Source: Panulirus ornatus (Eukaryota > Arthropoda > Malacostraca > Decapoda > Palinuridae). Taken from it: a DNA stretch of 64,000 bases. A program made the position numbers and the translations under genes. Each line of letters opens with the position of its first letter. Position 1 is the stretch's first letter. The notes beneath the pieces are model-generated. The model saw nothing but the letters and a program-made list of their open reading frames with translations, had not been told where the DNA came from and did not search any database. The stretch is from the NCBI RefSeq assembly GCF_036320965.1, contig NC_092287.1, forward strand, positions 9,037 to 73,036. Reading direction: 5' to 3'. Shown one piece after another: positions 33,769 to 46,173 of this stretch.

Positions 33769-36700
33769 AAGTTTTATTGGAGCTCTGATTGGCAGTGGTA
33801 CTTTGGCTTATGAGTTAATGATAGACAGATGGATGAATTTATAGACTATATAGAGGAACAAACAGATTGCTATGAGGAAGGGGGTGTGTGTTGTGAGAGA
33901 GAGAGATAGTGAGTGAGAGAGGAGGATTCAGGTACTCGCTCTGGTTCACCTAGACTGATCAACTTTATCATAAGTTTTTACTGTTATCATCATAATCTTT
34001 TTCCTGACTGACTCAAAATTTCTTGTCAAAGTGATTGTCTTTATATTGTTACTTTGTTGTCATGCGTAGATCATTATACGTCTATATTTTCTCCTGTTTT
34101 TATGGCTTAAATCGCAGTCATTTATTCTAACATGGATATGATACACGCCATCTTCCATCTTCTCGTAAAGTGCTTTTAAATTCTCTTAAGTCTAGTGATT
34201 GGTAAATCATTACGACACAGCAGGACTCCAGTTGATTCTGTCACAAGTTATTGCGAGCAATCTTGTGTTGCTTTTATATAAAAGTCTCACATCCATTCAG
34301 GTCGTCACTTGGACTGGAGAGAGTATATTCTCAGTCCCAGTCTTGGAACACCCAATGTCTCGTATGTATGACTCGTGGAACTTTAAATTTACTTTCACTT
34401 TCCGAGTTGAGTCTCCATACATTGCGTCAGTAGTCTACGTCTTAACCTACACATTTTTTTTTCGTTAAATTTCCATTTATAAACTTTACCAACGTTCTTT
34501 TAGCATTTATCAGCCTCTATTCCTATCCTACTGTTTACTCGATATCGAAGTAATTCATCATGATATATTTTACTTCTGCGCTTACGTACATATCGTTATA
34601 ATTAAAGGAGAAGTCTGACATGCTTTCCCCTCGATCCTGAGACAGCGACATCATACAGTGCTACTTGTAGGGAAAACGCCTCACCTCTCCTCTGACCACA
34701 ACTTACATTCAATCAAAACATTAAGACACTATATAGCAGGTAAAGCCATCACACAACCAAAATTAATACCATCGGGGGTAAACTGCTCGATTTTGTAAAT
34801 GTTTTGCTGGTGTTTGTGTGGGGCAGGCAGCAGGTGTTGGCTGGGAGCCAGCGGACCCCTTGCCCCAAAAAGGTGGGATCTGAAGGCACTGTTCCACTTC
34901 CCCCCCACACAACCTGACGCACGCAGTTACGCACTTACCACATATCTCACGATCCACACTCCCCACACGTCGTTTTCTTCCATTGATGTTTCACTTCTTT
35001 CATACATTTTTTATTCCAATTTTCATTCATTATACTTTAAAGACATAAACAAAAACTGTTAAAATCACGGGTCGAACGAATAATCAGGATGATTCAGGTT
35101 TCACTCCAGTGGACCCGTCCATGTTTATATGATCCCTGTACTAAGCCTTGTCAGTGGGCCTCAGCACAGGTAAGGCTGTGTCGATTGTAAGGCGATGTTT
35201 AGGTCAGGTAGATGAACACATTCACATTGCGAACCTTCTCAGTGAAGTTCCCACGACTCAAGATCAATGGATTTTGCAAGTTAGGTTAAGTTCTTCCTGC
35301 CGCTGGGGGCTTTGTTTGTCTTCTTGGACACAGTCACTAATGTGGAACAAGGTGTTCAACAGTCACCAGCGGCCGGGCGTTCACAGGCTGACGACGTCAC
35401 TGCACCGTCAAACAAGACAGTCAGCTGACGAGGCATAGTTCTCAGCAAGTTTCACCAGGTAGCAACTAAACTTCACCAGACTCTCGAAGTTCGCCATGAT
35501 TGGTCAACATGGTACTATCCAGGTTCACGATGCTTACAAGTTCACCAGGTAGAGAAAATTACGAGATAGGTGGTGAGGGGTGGGAGATGGGGTGGCCAAT
35601 GGTTGGGGGGGAGAGAAGCAGGAGCCGGGAATGTGTGCTGTGGGGAGGGAGGCGGTGTCGGAGCGAACGGATAACTCCTCTTGAAGGTACTGAGGCGACG
35701 CGACTGGCGGCCCTCTTCCTGCATCCAAGACAACCATTGGTACTCTAAACTCGCTGCTTGCTCGACCCTCGACCCTGGAGCCCCTGCAGCATGCCAGCTT
35801 ACTCAGCTAAGGCCAAGGATCACACGTTACCCTTACACACAAGGTCGTCAACATTTTTACTCAAGTACTGTTGATAAATGTTACCTTCATTGGGTCGAGG
35901 ACAGCGGATACTCACATAGCCTGAGTATAAAGGTTACACACACGCATGTTTTACTCACAATGACTGAATGGTAGGATATTCATAAAGCAGGACAGACATG
36001 CCTTCCGGACGATATGACGTCTTCACCTCAGGATAAGGGTAGGTGACCAATTCCTACACCAGGGGAGGAAGGTTATGCTGAGTGTGTAGTGCTTCTGTAG
36101 CGAAGGATGGAGGTTCAATTCAATCAAGACCAGAGATTCATGGTTCAATGCCAAGGATACCGATCCTTCGTCAGGCAATTATATAAAACCTATGATACCA
36201 CAAGGCCGCCCAAGGACAGATATTATCACCAGAGGCAAATATAGATCTTTGTTATAGCTACATGGAAATGGTTGACCTCTAAGTTGACCCTGAACCACGC
36301 TCATTGACATGGCAGTCGACATGAAAAGGTAAATATATCACATGCTTCCTACTCCAACGCTAACCTAACCTAATTGTGATTTAACGCGTAGCTAACGTTC
36401 GGAACTACTGCAACCTCATCGAACTTACTCAACCTAACAAAATAACCAGTCAACAGTCTAACAAATTGCAATCTAGTTCAGATAACCAGCCCAAAAGCAA
36501 ATTTCACTCACACAACCACACCACCACACACACACACAACACGCCGTCAACAGCCAGTACCTACACATACCATCATGTCGGTATCATCAATATTCATGGA
36601 GCTCATTAAGTGGTCCACCTGAAACATTTTAACCTTATCCATCGGGTAACAGGAACAGGAAGTGGGAGACTGCAGCGCAAGCCCCTAGGTACGCTACCAA

Positions 36701-36867
36701 CAGCTAGAACGTACGTACATAGAAGATGGAAAACAATAACTTAATTAAGAACTTTTTTTACATCACCCGTGGTTGTAATCTCACAAGTTATGTCTCAAAT
36801 CAAAGCTAAGACATCATGTAGGAAGGCATGTTGATCCATATTAAACGAATTGCTTGGCATTATGGCC

Positions 36868-36868
<1 letters not shown>
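33769..36868. other. Low-copy sequence, no gene recognised
   Basis: About 3 kb of complex sequence with a short GA-rich tract near 33893-33923 and a CA tract near 36520-36540. The open frames present (all under 100 codons) show no domain, codon pattern or splice context that I can defend. Confidence 0.5.
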
Positions 36869-36905
<37 letters not shown>

Positions 36906-36953
36906 ACCCCCCCCCCAGCTAGGGTGGGGTTGGTGGGGTGGGGGGGGGGGGGG
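36869..36953. repeat. Poly(C) and poly(G) tract
   Basis: A run of 37 C (36869-36905), an A, 10 more C, then a short linker and GGGTGGGGTTGGTGGGGTG leading to a 14-G run ending at 36953. The C and G runs are complementary and could pair, or form i-motif and G-quadruplex structures. Confidence 0.95.
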
Positions 36954-37138
36954 CTAACAAGGTCTCCAAGGGAAACAGGGTCTCAACGAAGATTGATTGT
37001 CGCTTCCACCCACTCAGGTAGGTGGCCACTGTAACAGTCTGAGCGTTAAATATCGGGGAAATGCCACTCTTTGTTACCGTTCAAAGGAAAGCATGTCTTA
37101 TTAAACAATAAATATTACGTTTCCAAACATATATTATC

Positions 37139-37169
37139 TATCTATCTATATTTCTATCTATAAATATCG

Positions 37170-37202
<33 letters not shown>

Positions 37203-37208
37203 ATATAT
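37139..37208. repeat. (TATC)n and (TA)n microsatellite
   Basis: TATC repeats, then about 40 bp of TA. It abuts a LINE 3' tail on its right. Confidence 0.95.
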
Positions 37209-37440
37209 ATGACAGCTAGAGATCCTGAGTATGAACGGAATTGTGGCCTTTGTTGTCTTTTCTGGCGCTATCTCGGTGCGCGCGGGGGGAGAGGGGGCTA
37301 TTTCATGTGTGGCGGGGGTGACGATGTAAATGGATGAAGGCGCAAGTATGAATATATAATGTGTATATATTATACGTCTGGAGTATGTATATGTATGTAT
37401 ACTTGAATTTTATAGGTATGTATACGTGCGTGTGTGGGGT
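37209..37440 (+). mobile_element. LINE 3'-untranslated fragment, free-standing
   Basis: The segment GACAGCTAGAGATCCTGAG through TTGTTGTCTTTTC, GGGGGCTATTTCATGTGTGG and a run of TATGTATAC matches the 3' UTR of the LINE at 59430-59640 and 63700-63860. No coding sequence precedes it. A (TA)n tract follows at about 37450-37520. Confidence 0.8.
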
Positions 37441-37530
37441 ATATATTTAAATATATATTATACTATATATATATATTATATATATAAATATATCTATATA
37501 TTATATATATATTATATATTTGCCCTTCCG
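37441..37530. repeat. (TA)n-rich microsatellite
   Basis: Mixed TATA and TAAA repeats continuing the 3' end of the LINE fragment. Confidence 0.9.
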
Positions 37531-38021
37531 CTTAGTGAGTATCAACAGGACACAGAAACATGTGTTCATTTGCATACATCCGTTCTCTTAACTGTCTTCA
37601 CAATGAACCGCCACCAGAGTTAACCATCCTAAGCCAAATCCCATACACCACTTCAAGGCTTACCTTCACCACTTTATGTCATGGTTTATCCCATCGGGAC
37701 GGGACGTTGCCCCCCGTATACACATTCATCCAATTTCATTCTAGCTAATGCCCGCCTCTCGCCCCTCACAAAAGTTCCGGCACCGATACCCTAAACCTCC
37801 CTCCACGTCATCTCCACCTCCTTATCGCCCTCCCCTGCTCCCTCCACTTCTGACGCATGTTATCCTCTGAGCCAGGTGGTAAATATCAATCAAACCGTTG
37901 GGTGGTGGGAGCAGTATGGTTATGGGCCGATATAATTTGATTTTACATGTTGTAAGACGACCTAGTGTTCCCTGACCTACTTCGCTAACCAACACAACCA
38001 ACAGTAGCAGCAGCTAACACC

Positions 38022-38128
38022 GAGAGAGAGAGGAGAGAGAGAGAGGAGAGAGAGTGAGAGAGAGAGAGAGAGATGAGAGGAAGAAGAGAGACGAGAGAGA
38101 GGAGAGTAGAGAGAGAGAGAGAGAGAGA
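38022..38128. repeat. (GA)n microsatellite
   Basis: Purine-rich GAGAGA tract of about 105 bp. It feeds an open frame (Arg/Glu-rich) that continues to 38275 and is probably not a gene. A consensus splice donor (GTAAGT) follows CAGCAGG at about 38269. Confidence 0.93.
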
Positions 38129-38629
38129 ATGGCTCTTCTCACGTTGGTTACGGAAGACTTAATGCTTGCGTCGTATTTTTACGTGTGTTTCCAGAACTTT
38201 TTTTTTTCAGCAACCTTTGAGTTGTCTTTACCGAACACTGTCAGTGTCTTTGGTGTCATCCAGCAGGGTAAGTGAGTGTGTCCTTCGTGATACAGCCAGC
38301 TGGAGTGGCGGCGGTAGCGAGCGCTTATCGTGACACGAACACTTGCTACTTGCTGCCATCAGCAGACTATAAGATTACCAAATAATCATTAAATATAAAA
38401 GTTCATATAAAAACATAATGATCTTCTGCAAGATTAATTCACTTCGTGTTTCTTCTCTTGTTTCATGTTGGCTACAAGTGGCTGGATTGTGAAATTATTC
38501 ATTAAAGTCTCTTGTTCTCTGGACCTTCGGGGTTGGTTACGGAAGTGTTTCAAGGAAAAAGGAATACGTTACCAAAATAAAGTTTACAAACACTATTCTT
38601 ACTGTTTCAATGGATGTATAATGTGGGTA

Positions 38630-38770
38630 GGGAGCTCCCGTGGTCTTTACATCAGTCGCAGTTAGAAATTTATCGGACTCGGGTTCGACTTCAAGCAGGG
38701 TGGTCGGTTACAGTCTCCCAAGCCATTCATCCTCCCTTTTGACGTGGTCGGTAAAAGGGAGAAAACGTAA
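38630..38770 (+). mobile_element. tRNA-derived SINE-like copy 1
   Basis: It begins with GGGAGCTCCCGTGGTC and has a pol III B-box-like GGTTCGACTTC at 38682-38692, followed by a body (CCATTCATCCTCCC, GTGGTCGGTAAAAGGG). The head resembles the copy at 40066 and the body has the same layout. The A box is weak. This is a pseudo-SINE rather than a tRNA gene because no cloverleaf can be drawn. Confidence 0.6.
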
Positions 38771-40065
38771 GTGAGGAAGAGAAGCTGTCCTCCTCACTTC
38801 CACGAGCATCACCAACTCGTACTTTTCTTTTCTAGGTGAGCTGAAGATCACAGTACGGGAGCGGAACACGGGGGTTAACTGAATACCAGCCTTAGTCCTC
38901 CAGTTGACCTTTTTACGGTGTGTGGCAGCTACCGCGCTGCCCGGAGGTGATCTCTCAATTCCACCATTTCCCGCAGACCATTTAAACTTTACGCCAGGAA
39001 AGCCGACTTCACCGTGTTTGGCCGTTGGAGAGTCGTCTTCTCATATGAATCAGTAAGTTTTATGAGCTGTGACTGTCGGTATCGAGTCAGCCATCACGGC
39101 CAGAGCAGCGCCACTAAATGCTTGTGAATGTTGTGATGGTACATTTTGGTCTTCTATAAATCTGTACCTCATCAAGAGCTAAATTGGATCTAGGATATGA
39201 GGTAATTCTAAGCAGTGCGGGTGGATTCGGAAAGTTTGAAATCTTTCGAACTGCTGCTTCATGAGAACGCTCAGGGCGGAGGTGCATCGGCTCAGCAGTC
39301 TGTTCGTATATGTTGGTGGGCTGTGTGTGCGTGAGGCTGCCGGGGCAGGTTGACCAGTCCGCAGTAAGGTCTCAGGATCTTATGAAGTGGAGACCAGAGG
39401 ATGTGGGGGAGAAAGAAAGGTCGGTGAGAGTCTTTATGGGCCTCATACACTGGGGCTATCAACAGACGTTTACACCCAGACGGAGATTCTACAACACTCC
39501 TGGAATGTGTTCAAAACATCGGCATAAATGTTTTCTACCCCAAACATCTGCAGTCACAAGGTTGCTTAACTTGTCTCATCACAGATCTACCGTTCATGTT
39601 TCTGAACCACTTACTTCTGTGGTTAGCATCTCTCTATTCCATCCGTCTCCATGATGGCCCATCATGGAGATGGAGATGGGTACAGTAATGGCACCATAAA
39701 CCGTGTATTACTCTACCAAGACATCGGAATTATTGACCTTACTTTCGTTAATGGTAAAAATGAATGAAGTGAAGAAAGGTCTAGCGAATGATGTACCGAG
39801 GGGGTTTTTCATTGCAGTCATAAGCCATTTCCTGAGCCATTTCATTGTATAATTAGGCTGGACGGAGCGGTCGCTCAACTGGTGCTTCTGCACATTTTCC
39901 TAATTTGTTTTTTTTTATCCTTGGTTCTGTCATCATGACGCAAACACCATCACTTGTCTATGCCATGGCCACTTGCCAGAAAGTTATGAGAGTGAGTAAG
40001 TACCCATAAAATAATGAGTTATCACGTTGAAGAACTACAAAACGAGGAAGAACAAATTGAATAGA
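38771..40065. other. Low-copy sequence, no gene recognised
   Basis: Complex sequence with no recognisable coding region. A near-palindrome CCATGATGGCCCATCATGG lies at about 39649-39667, and another donor-like AATCAGTAAGTTTT lies at about 39049. Confidence 0.45.
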
Positions 40066-40230
40066 TGGAGCTCATGTGGCGCAGTTTGGTCAGAGTCGTT
40101 GATTTGAATCAGCATGGCTGGCTTGGGTTCGACTCCAGTCCTACCAGCTGGGCCCACAGCCAACCCAAGTATCCAATCCTGTTCTCATAAAATGGACACC
40201 TGGCGCTTGGCCGTGGATGCGTTTATCTCA
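40066..40230 (+). mobile_element. tRNA-derived SINE copy 2
   Basis: An A box (TGGCGCAGTTTGG, 40077-40089) and a perfect B box (GGTTCGACTCC, 40126-40136) are spaced 49 bp start to start, as in a pol III internal promoter of a tRNA-like head. A tRNA-unrelated body follows (CCAACCC, then AAAATGGACACCTGGC). The head fails to fold as a functional tRNA by eye. It sits immediately before a 35-bp minisatellite. Confidence 0.72.
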
Positions 40231-40239
40231 TCCTGGTAC

Positions 40240-40765
40240 TCGGCGAGCTGCCAGACGCTTGAGTGGCCATGTACTCAGCTAGCTACCAGGACGCTTGAGT
40301 GGCATGTAATCGCTAGCTGCAGGACGCTTGAGTGGCATGTACTCGCTAGACTGCCCCAGAAGCTTGAGTGGCCATGTACTCGCTTAATCCAGACGCTTGA
40401 GTGGCCATGTACTCGCATAGCTGCCTGTCGCTTGAGTGGCCATGTACTGCTAGATTGCCCAGACGCTTGAGAGGGCCATGTACTCGCTAGCTGCAGACGC
40501 TTGAGTGGCCAGGTACTCAGCTAGCTGCCAGGACGCTTGAGTGGCCATTGTACTCGCTAGCTTTGCCGGGTGACGCTTGTAGTGGCCATGTTATCGCTAA
40601 GCTCCCAGACGCTTGATGTGGCCATTACTCGCTAGCTGCCAGGACGCTGAGTGCATGTAATGCTAGCTGCCAGGACCGCTTGATGGCCTTGTACTCGCTA
40701 GCTGCCAGACACTTGAGTGGCATTGTACTCGCTAGCTGCCAGACACTTGAGTGGACTTTGCTCTC
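40240..40765. repeat. 35-bp minisatellite
   Basis: About 15 copies of a unit of about 35 bp with the core GACGCTTGAGTGGCCATG, then TACTCGCTAGCTGCC. Copies differ by frequent one-base indels. A plus-strand open frame at 40114-40470 runs through part of it and reflects the repeat. Confidence 0.93.
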
Positions 40766-41157
40766 ATAATGTAACAGCTTTCAGTAAAATGTTGAACACA
40801 TCTACATACGGTCATCTCGTGGAGGTGGGTGTAAATGTGTCTTAAGTAAGATTAGGAAGTTTCCTCTATGATAGGGTGTGTTGTTTTTGTGATTGTGTTG
40901 TGTTTGTGTTGTATCGTGGGTGTGTGTGTGTGTGTGTGGTACGATAAAGTAGTGTTACTGTAAGTGTTGATTCGGTGGTTTGATGACGGGTACAATTGGT
41001 CTAGAGATAACAGGGTGATAGAGTTGACGTGATAATAAACAGTGGTGGGATGGAGTGATTGTGAAGATGGATTGGCTGACCAGATGGCCAGGAGCGATGG
41101 ATCGTGACGTATCAGGAACTGTGAAGGAGACATAGATAAGTTAATATGTATGTATTG

Positions 41158-41225
<68 letters not shown>

Positions 41226-41245
41226 TATTATATATATATATATAT
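41158..41245. repeat. (TA)n microsatellite
   Basis: About 85 bp of TA with two interruptions. It directly abuts the 5' break of a truncated LINE. Confidence 0.95.
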
Positions 41246-41690
41246 AAGTAATGAAAGGGTAAGGAGAGATGTGTGTTATAAAAGAGTGTGGGTGAAGAGA
41301 GCAGGAAGAGGGTGTATGAAATGGTTTGTCACACTGGAGAAATGAGTGAGGAATGATGACAAAGAGGGATTATATGTGCCAGTGTGGAGGGAACGAGGAG
41401 AAGTGGGAGACAAAATGGAGGTGGAAGGATGGAGTGAAAAAGATTTTGAGTGATCTGGGCTCAGAACATACAGGGACGGGTGAAAGTCGTGCATGGTATA
41501 AATTGAATTGGAAAACGCTGTGGTTTTTTTTAAACGGGTGTTGGGTGTGTTGTGTGTGGGTAGTGTGGGTTTTGTCTGCAGGGTGTTGGTCTACGTGCTG
41601 TCAGTGGATGAACCAGGCATGTGAAGTGTCTGGGGTAAACCATAGAAAGTTTTGCGAATCCTGGATGTGGGAAAGGTGAGAAGTGTTTGG
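41246..41690 (+). mobile_element. 5'-truncated LINE, C-terminal coding end plus 3' UTR
   Basis: The plus strand matches the end of the main LINE. The reading corresponds to KGRERC-type remnants, then WFVTLEK in place of WFGHMER, then the WKDGVKKILSDLG segment at about 41423-41461, then 3' UTR (GTGCTGTCAGTGGATGAACC, GGGGTAAACCATAGAAAG). Several frameshifts are present. A G/T-rich insertion lies near 41537-41580. Confidence 0.8.
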
Positions 41691-43617
41691 TTTCGGTGAT
41701 TACACTTGTTGGGGGGTATTGAGGTCATTCAAGCTTTTGGGGTATTGACTGGTACACCATGAGGACAGATATGACGGCCCGATCGATCAAGACGAGCGAG
41801 CGCCTTGGAGACTTTCATAACTGGTTATAGAGGATTAGTCCTGTCCTGGAGATTGTCCAATGTTTTTGCTGGAGGCAGCGCTAACACTGCTGCTACATCG
41901 AGGAATTCCTGGCAAAACTCGATGGTTTTCATTGGTCGGTGATGTAAGTTTCTCCGTCAACAGTTACAAGCGGGTCTATACTCACAATGTAAAATGCATA
42001 TCGACCTTACGAGAAGACATATACGTAGGTTAATACTATAGAATGTTTCATGAATCAGGGATATCATGGGTTCGAAACATGTAGAATATTCTTATAATCT
42101 TCAAATGATCTACAAAAGCTATTAGATACAGGGGAAGCATGGGAGGATCTGCGGTGGTTGCCATTCCCTTGTAGTTATTTTCGCCTGTGAAGGTCACCAG
42201 GTTCTTTACGATTTTAAGGACTTTAAAAAAAAACAAATACCTTAAGTCACCACAAGGAGCTGGGGGTCCCTCCAGCCATTTATACCCTGTGCCGTAGAAT
42301 TACCTCAACCGAAGACCACTGCACAGCATCGACCATACTAAATGTCCCACATATCATGGCAACGTCTCGTAGAGAAAAGTCAATTCGCACAGATTCATAG
42401 CTCCATAAAGAAATAAATTGATTTTTTACACAAGTATAGACATTGATTTATGAGGCCTCCTGCCCGCTCTGTGGCCTCAACTCTGAGAAGCAAGGAAATG
42501 TTGGACTATTCTGGGTGGTATTAGTTCCTCGCGGGGGTTGGTTATTCCCCTATCACGTCCAGGGTTATGGACACAGCCTCACCGAAGGTGTTCCCATCTA
42601 TTGGTAACCACTTCAGGGTAACACAAAACCAATGACGGTAACAAAATGTATAAGTTTGTATGGTCGGGGTGTGATCGAGTGCGAATGGTTGGGATATAGG
42701 GATGACATGTGTATGTAATGGTTGTAGATGAAGAGGTGATATCAGTAAGTAGTGACGAAAGCACAAGACGATGTGACATTTATTATGATGAATGAACACC
42801 GTCAGATCCTGTAGTAACGATATGTAGTGGTCATCGGTAACGAGGTGAGGGGAATATATGATAACAGGAATCAGATGGAGATGGATGGAGGGCGGGTATA
42901 ATTATGAACCGAGCGCACGAGAGTGCATCATGAGAATGATCGTGGACAGTGAAGGTGATAGGAATATGCGATTTCTGGTAGTGGCCTGTGAGGGGAGGGT
43001 AGTTGACTAAAAAAGGTTATGTAATGATGAAGGTAATCTGTAATTCATAATGAAATCAGTAATTTCAGAGCTGCACACGTGCCCGGTGATGTGAAGCGTG
43101 GCAAGTCGGTTGTTTATGATTAAGTGGGTAGGCTATGTGATGTGGTGCAGTAACTTCTGATTCTTAAAATGGAATCAGTTAATTCCTAACTTGCCGCAAT
43201 TGAATGTTGACAGTGTGGTGTTATGAGGCAGGACGAGGGCAAGTAATTAACGAAGGCACAGCTAGGGTAAAAGGATAGCACGCAGAAGGATTAGCAGACA
43301 AGAGGGAGCAGGACAAGAGATAATAAGTACAAGATTGTAAACAGAAGATAATAAGAGGATAACTAAGTAAAGGAGTAGCCGACAACGAGAGGAATAAAAC
43401 ATACATAAGAATCCTTGTGTGATGATTTTCAGATGTTAGTGAGTGTACTGGTCAATATCTTGCTGTAATATGGCATAAGTTGCCAGCGTCAGGGTTCCAG
43501 TGTGGAAAGATCTCCCTTCTGCTAGGTGACGCAGTATTGGCCTAACTGATGAGGGTTCCAGTCTCTTATGAGTGGCCGATCACCACTTCAGTTTAGGTCG
43601 AGGATTTGTGTCCCTCA
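41691..43617. other. Low-copy sequence, no gene recognised
   Basis: About 1.9 kb with no recognisable coding region, repeat array or RNA gene. Open frames are under 90 codons and lack context. Confidence 0.45.
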
Positions 43618-43665
43618 GAAACACACACACACACTACACACAAACACACACACACACACACGCTA
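43618..43665. repeat. (CA)n microsatellite
   Basis: ACACAC tract with two interruptions just before the third gap. Confidence 0.9.
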
Positions 43666-43688
43666 CCCATCAGTCATGACCGGCTTGC

Positions 43689-43788
43689 NNNNNNNNNNNN
43701 NNNNNNNNNNNNNNNNNNNNNNNNNNNNNNNNNNNNNNNNNNNNNNNNNNNNNNNNNNNNNNNNNNNNNNNNNNNNNNNNNNNNNNNN
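43689..43788. other. Scaffold gap (100 N)
   Basis: Exactly 100 N. The LINE on its right is cut by the gap in the segment that encodes RYLGVDLA. Confidence 1.
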
Positions 43789-44798
43789 TGCCAAATCCAC
43801 TCCCAGATATCTAAAACACTTCACTTCCTCCAGTTTTTCTCCATTCAAACTTACCTTCCAGTTGACTAGTCCCTCAACCCTACTGTACCTAATAACCTTG
43901 CTCTTATTCATATTTACTCTCAGCTTTCTTCTTTCACACACTTTACCAAAATCAGTCACCAGCTTCTGCAGTTTCTCACATGAATCAGCCACCAGCGCTG
44001 TATCATCAGCGAACAACAACTGACTCACTTCCCAAGCTCTCTCATCCACAACAGACTGCGTACTTCGCCCCTCTTTCCAAAACTCTTGCATTCACCCCCC
44101 TAACAACCCCATCCATAAACAAATTAAACAACCATGGAGACATCACACACCCCTGCCGCAAACCTACATTCACTGAGAACCAATCACTTTCCTCTCTTCC
44201 TACACGTACACATGCCTTACATCCTCGATAAAAACTTTTCACTGCTTCTAACAACTTGCCTCCCACACCATATATTCTTGATACCTTCCACAGAGCATCT
44301 CTATTAACTCTGTCATATAAATGCTACATAAAAATCCATTTGCTTTTCCAAGTATTTCTCACATACATTCTTCAAAGCAAACACTTGATCCACACATCCT
44401 CTACCACTTCTGAAACCACACTGCTCTTCCCCAATCTGATGCTCTATGCATGCCTTCGCCCTCTCAATCAATACCCTCCCATACAATTTCCCAGGAATAT
44501 TCAGCAAACTCATACCTCTGTAATTTGAGCACTCACTTTTATCCCCTTTGCCTTTGTACAATGGCATTATGCAAGCATTCCGCCAATCCTCAGGCACCTC
44601 ACCATGAATCATACATACATTAAATAACCTTACCAACCAGTCAACAATACAGTCACTCCCTTTTTTAATAAATTCCACTGCAATACCATCCAGAACCCGC
44701 TGCCTTGCCGGCTTTCATCTTCCGCAAAGCTTTTACTACCTCTTCTATGTTTACCAAACCATTCTCCCTAACCCTCTCACTTGGCACACCACCTCGAC
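43789..44798 (-). mobile_element. LINE reverse-transcriptase pseudogene, antisense, 5'-truncated
   Basis: Read on the minus strand it runs from the RT start (KMKAGKA-like, near 44715) through DWLVRLFN, PEDWRNACIMPLYKGKGDK, QIGEEQCGFRSGRG, GLRQGCVMSPWLFNLFMDG (motif B) and [13 protein letters not shown] (motif C, near 44010) to VKCFRYLGVDLA at the gap. A deletion of about 17 bp removes most of motif A (LEKAYD) near 44310 and shifts the frame, so the enzyme is dead. Homology ends at 44798, where CCTAA repeats begin. Confidence 0.9.
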
Positions 44799-44813
44799 CT
44801 AACCTAACCTAAC
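44798..44813 (-). repeat. Short CCTAA (telomere-type) tract at the LINE break
   Basis: Three CCTAA units start exactly where homology to the LINE stops; the last shared bases are CTCGACC. Confidence 0.85.
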
Positions 44814-46116
44814 AACAAGCGAGAGCGGCGGTAACGGCGGCGGCCAACCCTCCTCCCTCACCGCATGCATACCACACACACCGAGCCATCCAGACAGACA
44901 GTCACCTTCTCACTCTCGCTTTCGATGGCGCGCGGCCGACCCACCTCCCTCCGTTCCTCACACACGGTGGTGGTGGTGAACATCAGTGGATTATTATCGA
45001 TCGACTCACATTGCGTCCGCGGAGTTTGACATCACCCACTAGATTGCCGGTTGTTGTTTTAGTAAGTAGTGCGCGAGCGAGGGAACGGGCGGGTGGCGGC
45101 GGAGGAGGAAAAGGCCGGACGACCCCCCCCCCCCCCCCCCGCGCTCTCGCATTCCATACTACACACAAACACACACCCAGCCAGCCTCCTCCTCTTCCTC
45201 CTCCTCCTCAATCTCACTTTCGATGCCGGCGTAGGAGGCCCAGTTACAGTGGCGAAACACACAACTCATCTTAATCTATATGTCTACTATGTAGGGGCTT
45301 TTGCCATCGATTGGCGTGACAAATCCCCTAACCTTTTTCAGAGTTAAACCTTAGTGGATCGTAGTGAGGAGACTGCTCTTGCCACTCACGGCACCCAGGC
45401 TGATACGCAAGTCGTATGCAAACGGTTCGGTACAGCACATCAGGGTTTGGTTGATCCGTATTTGGGATGGGATAGAGCAGCAACTGTAGCTCTCAACTCT
45501 ACACAATTTCCCCCCTTTGCTGCTGCTGCGGCATTGGTGTAGAACACTAAGACCTACGATTCGCACGCGCACGGTCAAGCGACATGATGCATGTACTTGC
45601 CGAGGCAGAAGCTCTGGTCTAATCATCACCGTCTAATCATCATAACAATCGGCTGGAGCGGGTGCCACCACAACATCCCGCACCTTTTTAAAACAAGGAG
45701 AAAATCCCATCTTGTGGAGTTCTCAGGAAATGTGCAGCATTGAAGGCGACGGGGGAAGGCAGGCAACACTCACAATAGGAAAAAGCCATAGACGGCAAGG
45801 CGTCGTCTCCCCCGTGCCGCAGCGGGTGTCATGACCGTCCATATGGATAAGAATGTCTTCGAAAAGACAGACCAAGGATATCATTAGACTGGGTCTAATG
45901 GCATTGAAGAAAAATACTACTGCTGCTGGTGTTGATTGGCATGCGCACGGCCAAACAACATGATGCATGTACTTGACGAGGCGCCGAGGTAGAAACTTAG
46001 GTCTCCCCGAACCGTCATCTAACAAACTAACAACAAAAAGGAGAACCAAGGTGCCTGCAACCAAGGAACTCCACAAGCATTCGTACAAGTATGACAAGAC
46101 TCTTATGGTTTTCATG
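44814..46116. other. GC-rich low-copy sequence with a C-run and a direct repeat
   Basis: No gene recognised. It contains a CG-rich stretch (44815-45120) and a C-run near 45123-45140. A diverged direct repeat (GCGCACGG, CATGATGCATGTACTTG, CGAGG) lies at about 45563-45640 and 45939-46020, offset 376 bp. Several open frames near 45000-45630 overlap on both strands, which is typical of stop-poor GC-rich DNA. Confidence 0.5.
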
Positions 46117-46173
46117 CCTAACCTAACCTAATCTAACCTAACCTAACCTAACCTAACCTAATCTAACCTAATC
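46117..46173 (-). repeat. Interstitial CCTAA (TTAGG on the minus strand) array
   Basis: Eleven CCTAA or TCTAA units. The orientation is opposite to the TTAGG arrays at 20.7-29.5 kb. It leads straight into the 38-bp satellite. Confidence 0.92.

Noticed and set aside
38054..38275. Small gene starting in the GA tract and ending before a splice donor
   Set aside because: The first third is microsatellite, the remainder has no recognisable domain, and no acceptor or partner exon is seen.
43515..43570. tRNA-like A and B boxes (TGACGCAGTATTGG, GGTTCCAGTCTC)
   Set aside because: The B box departs from consensus at the key CGA and no body shared with the SINE copies at 38630 or 40066 is visible.
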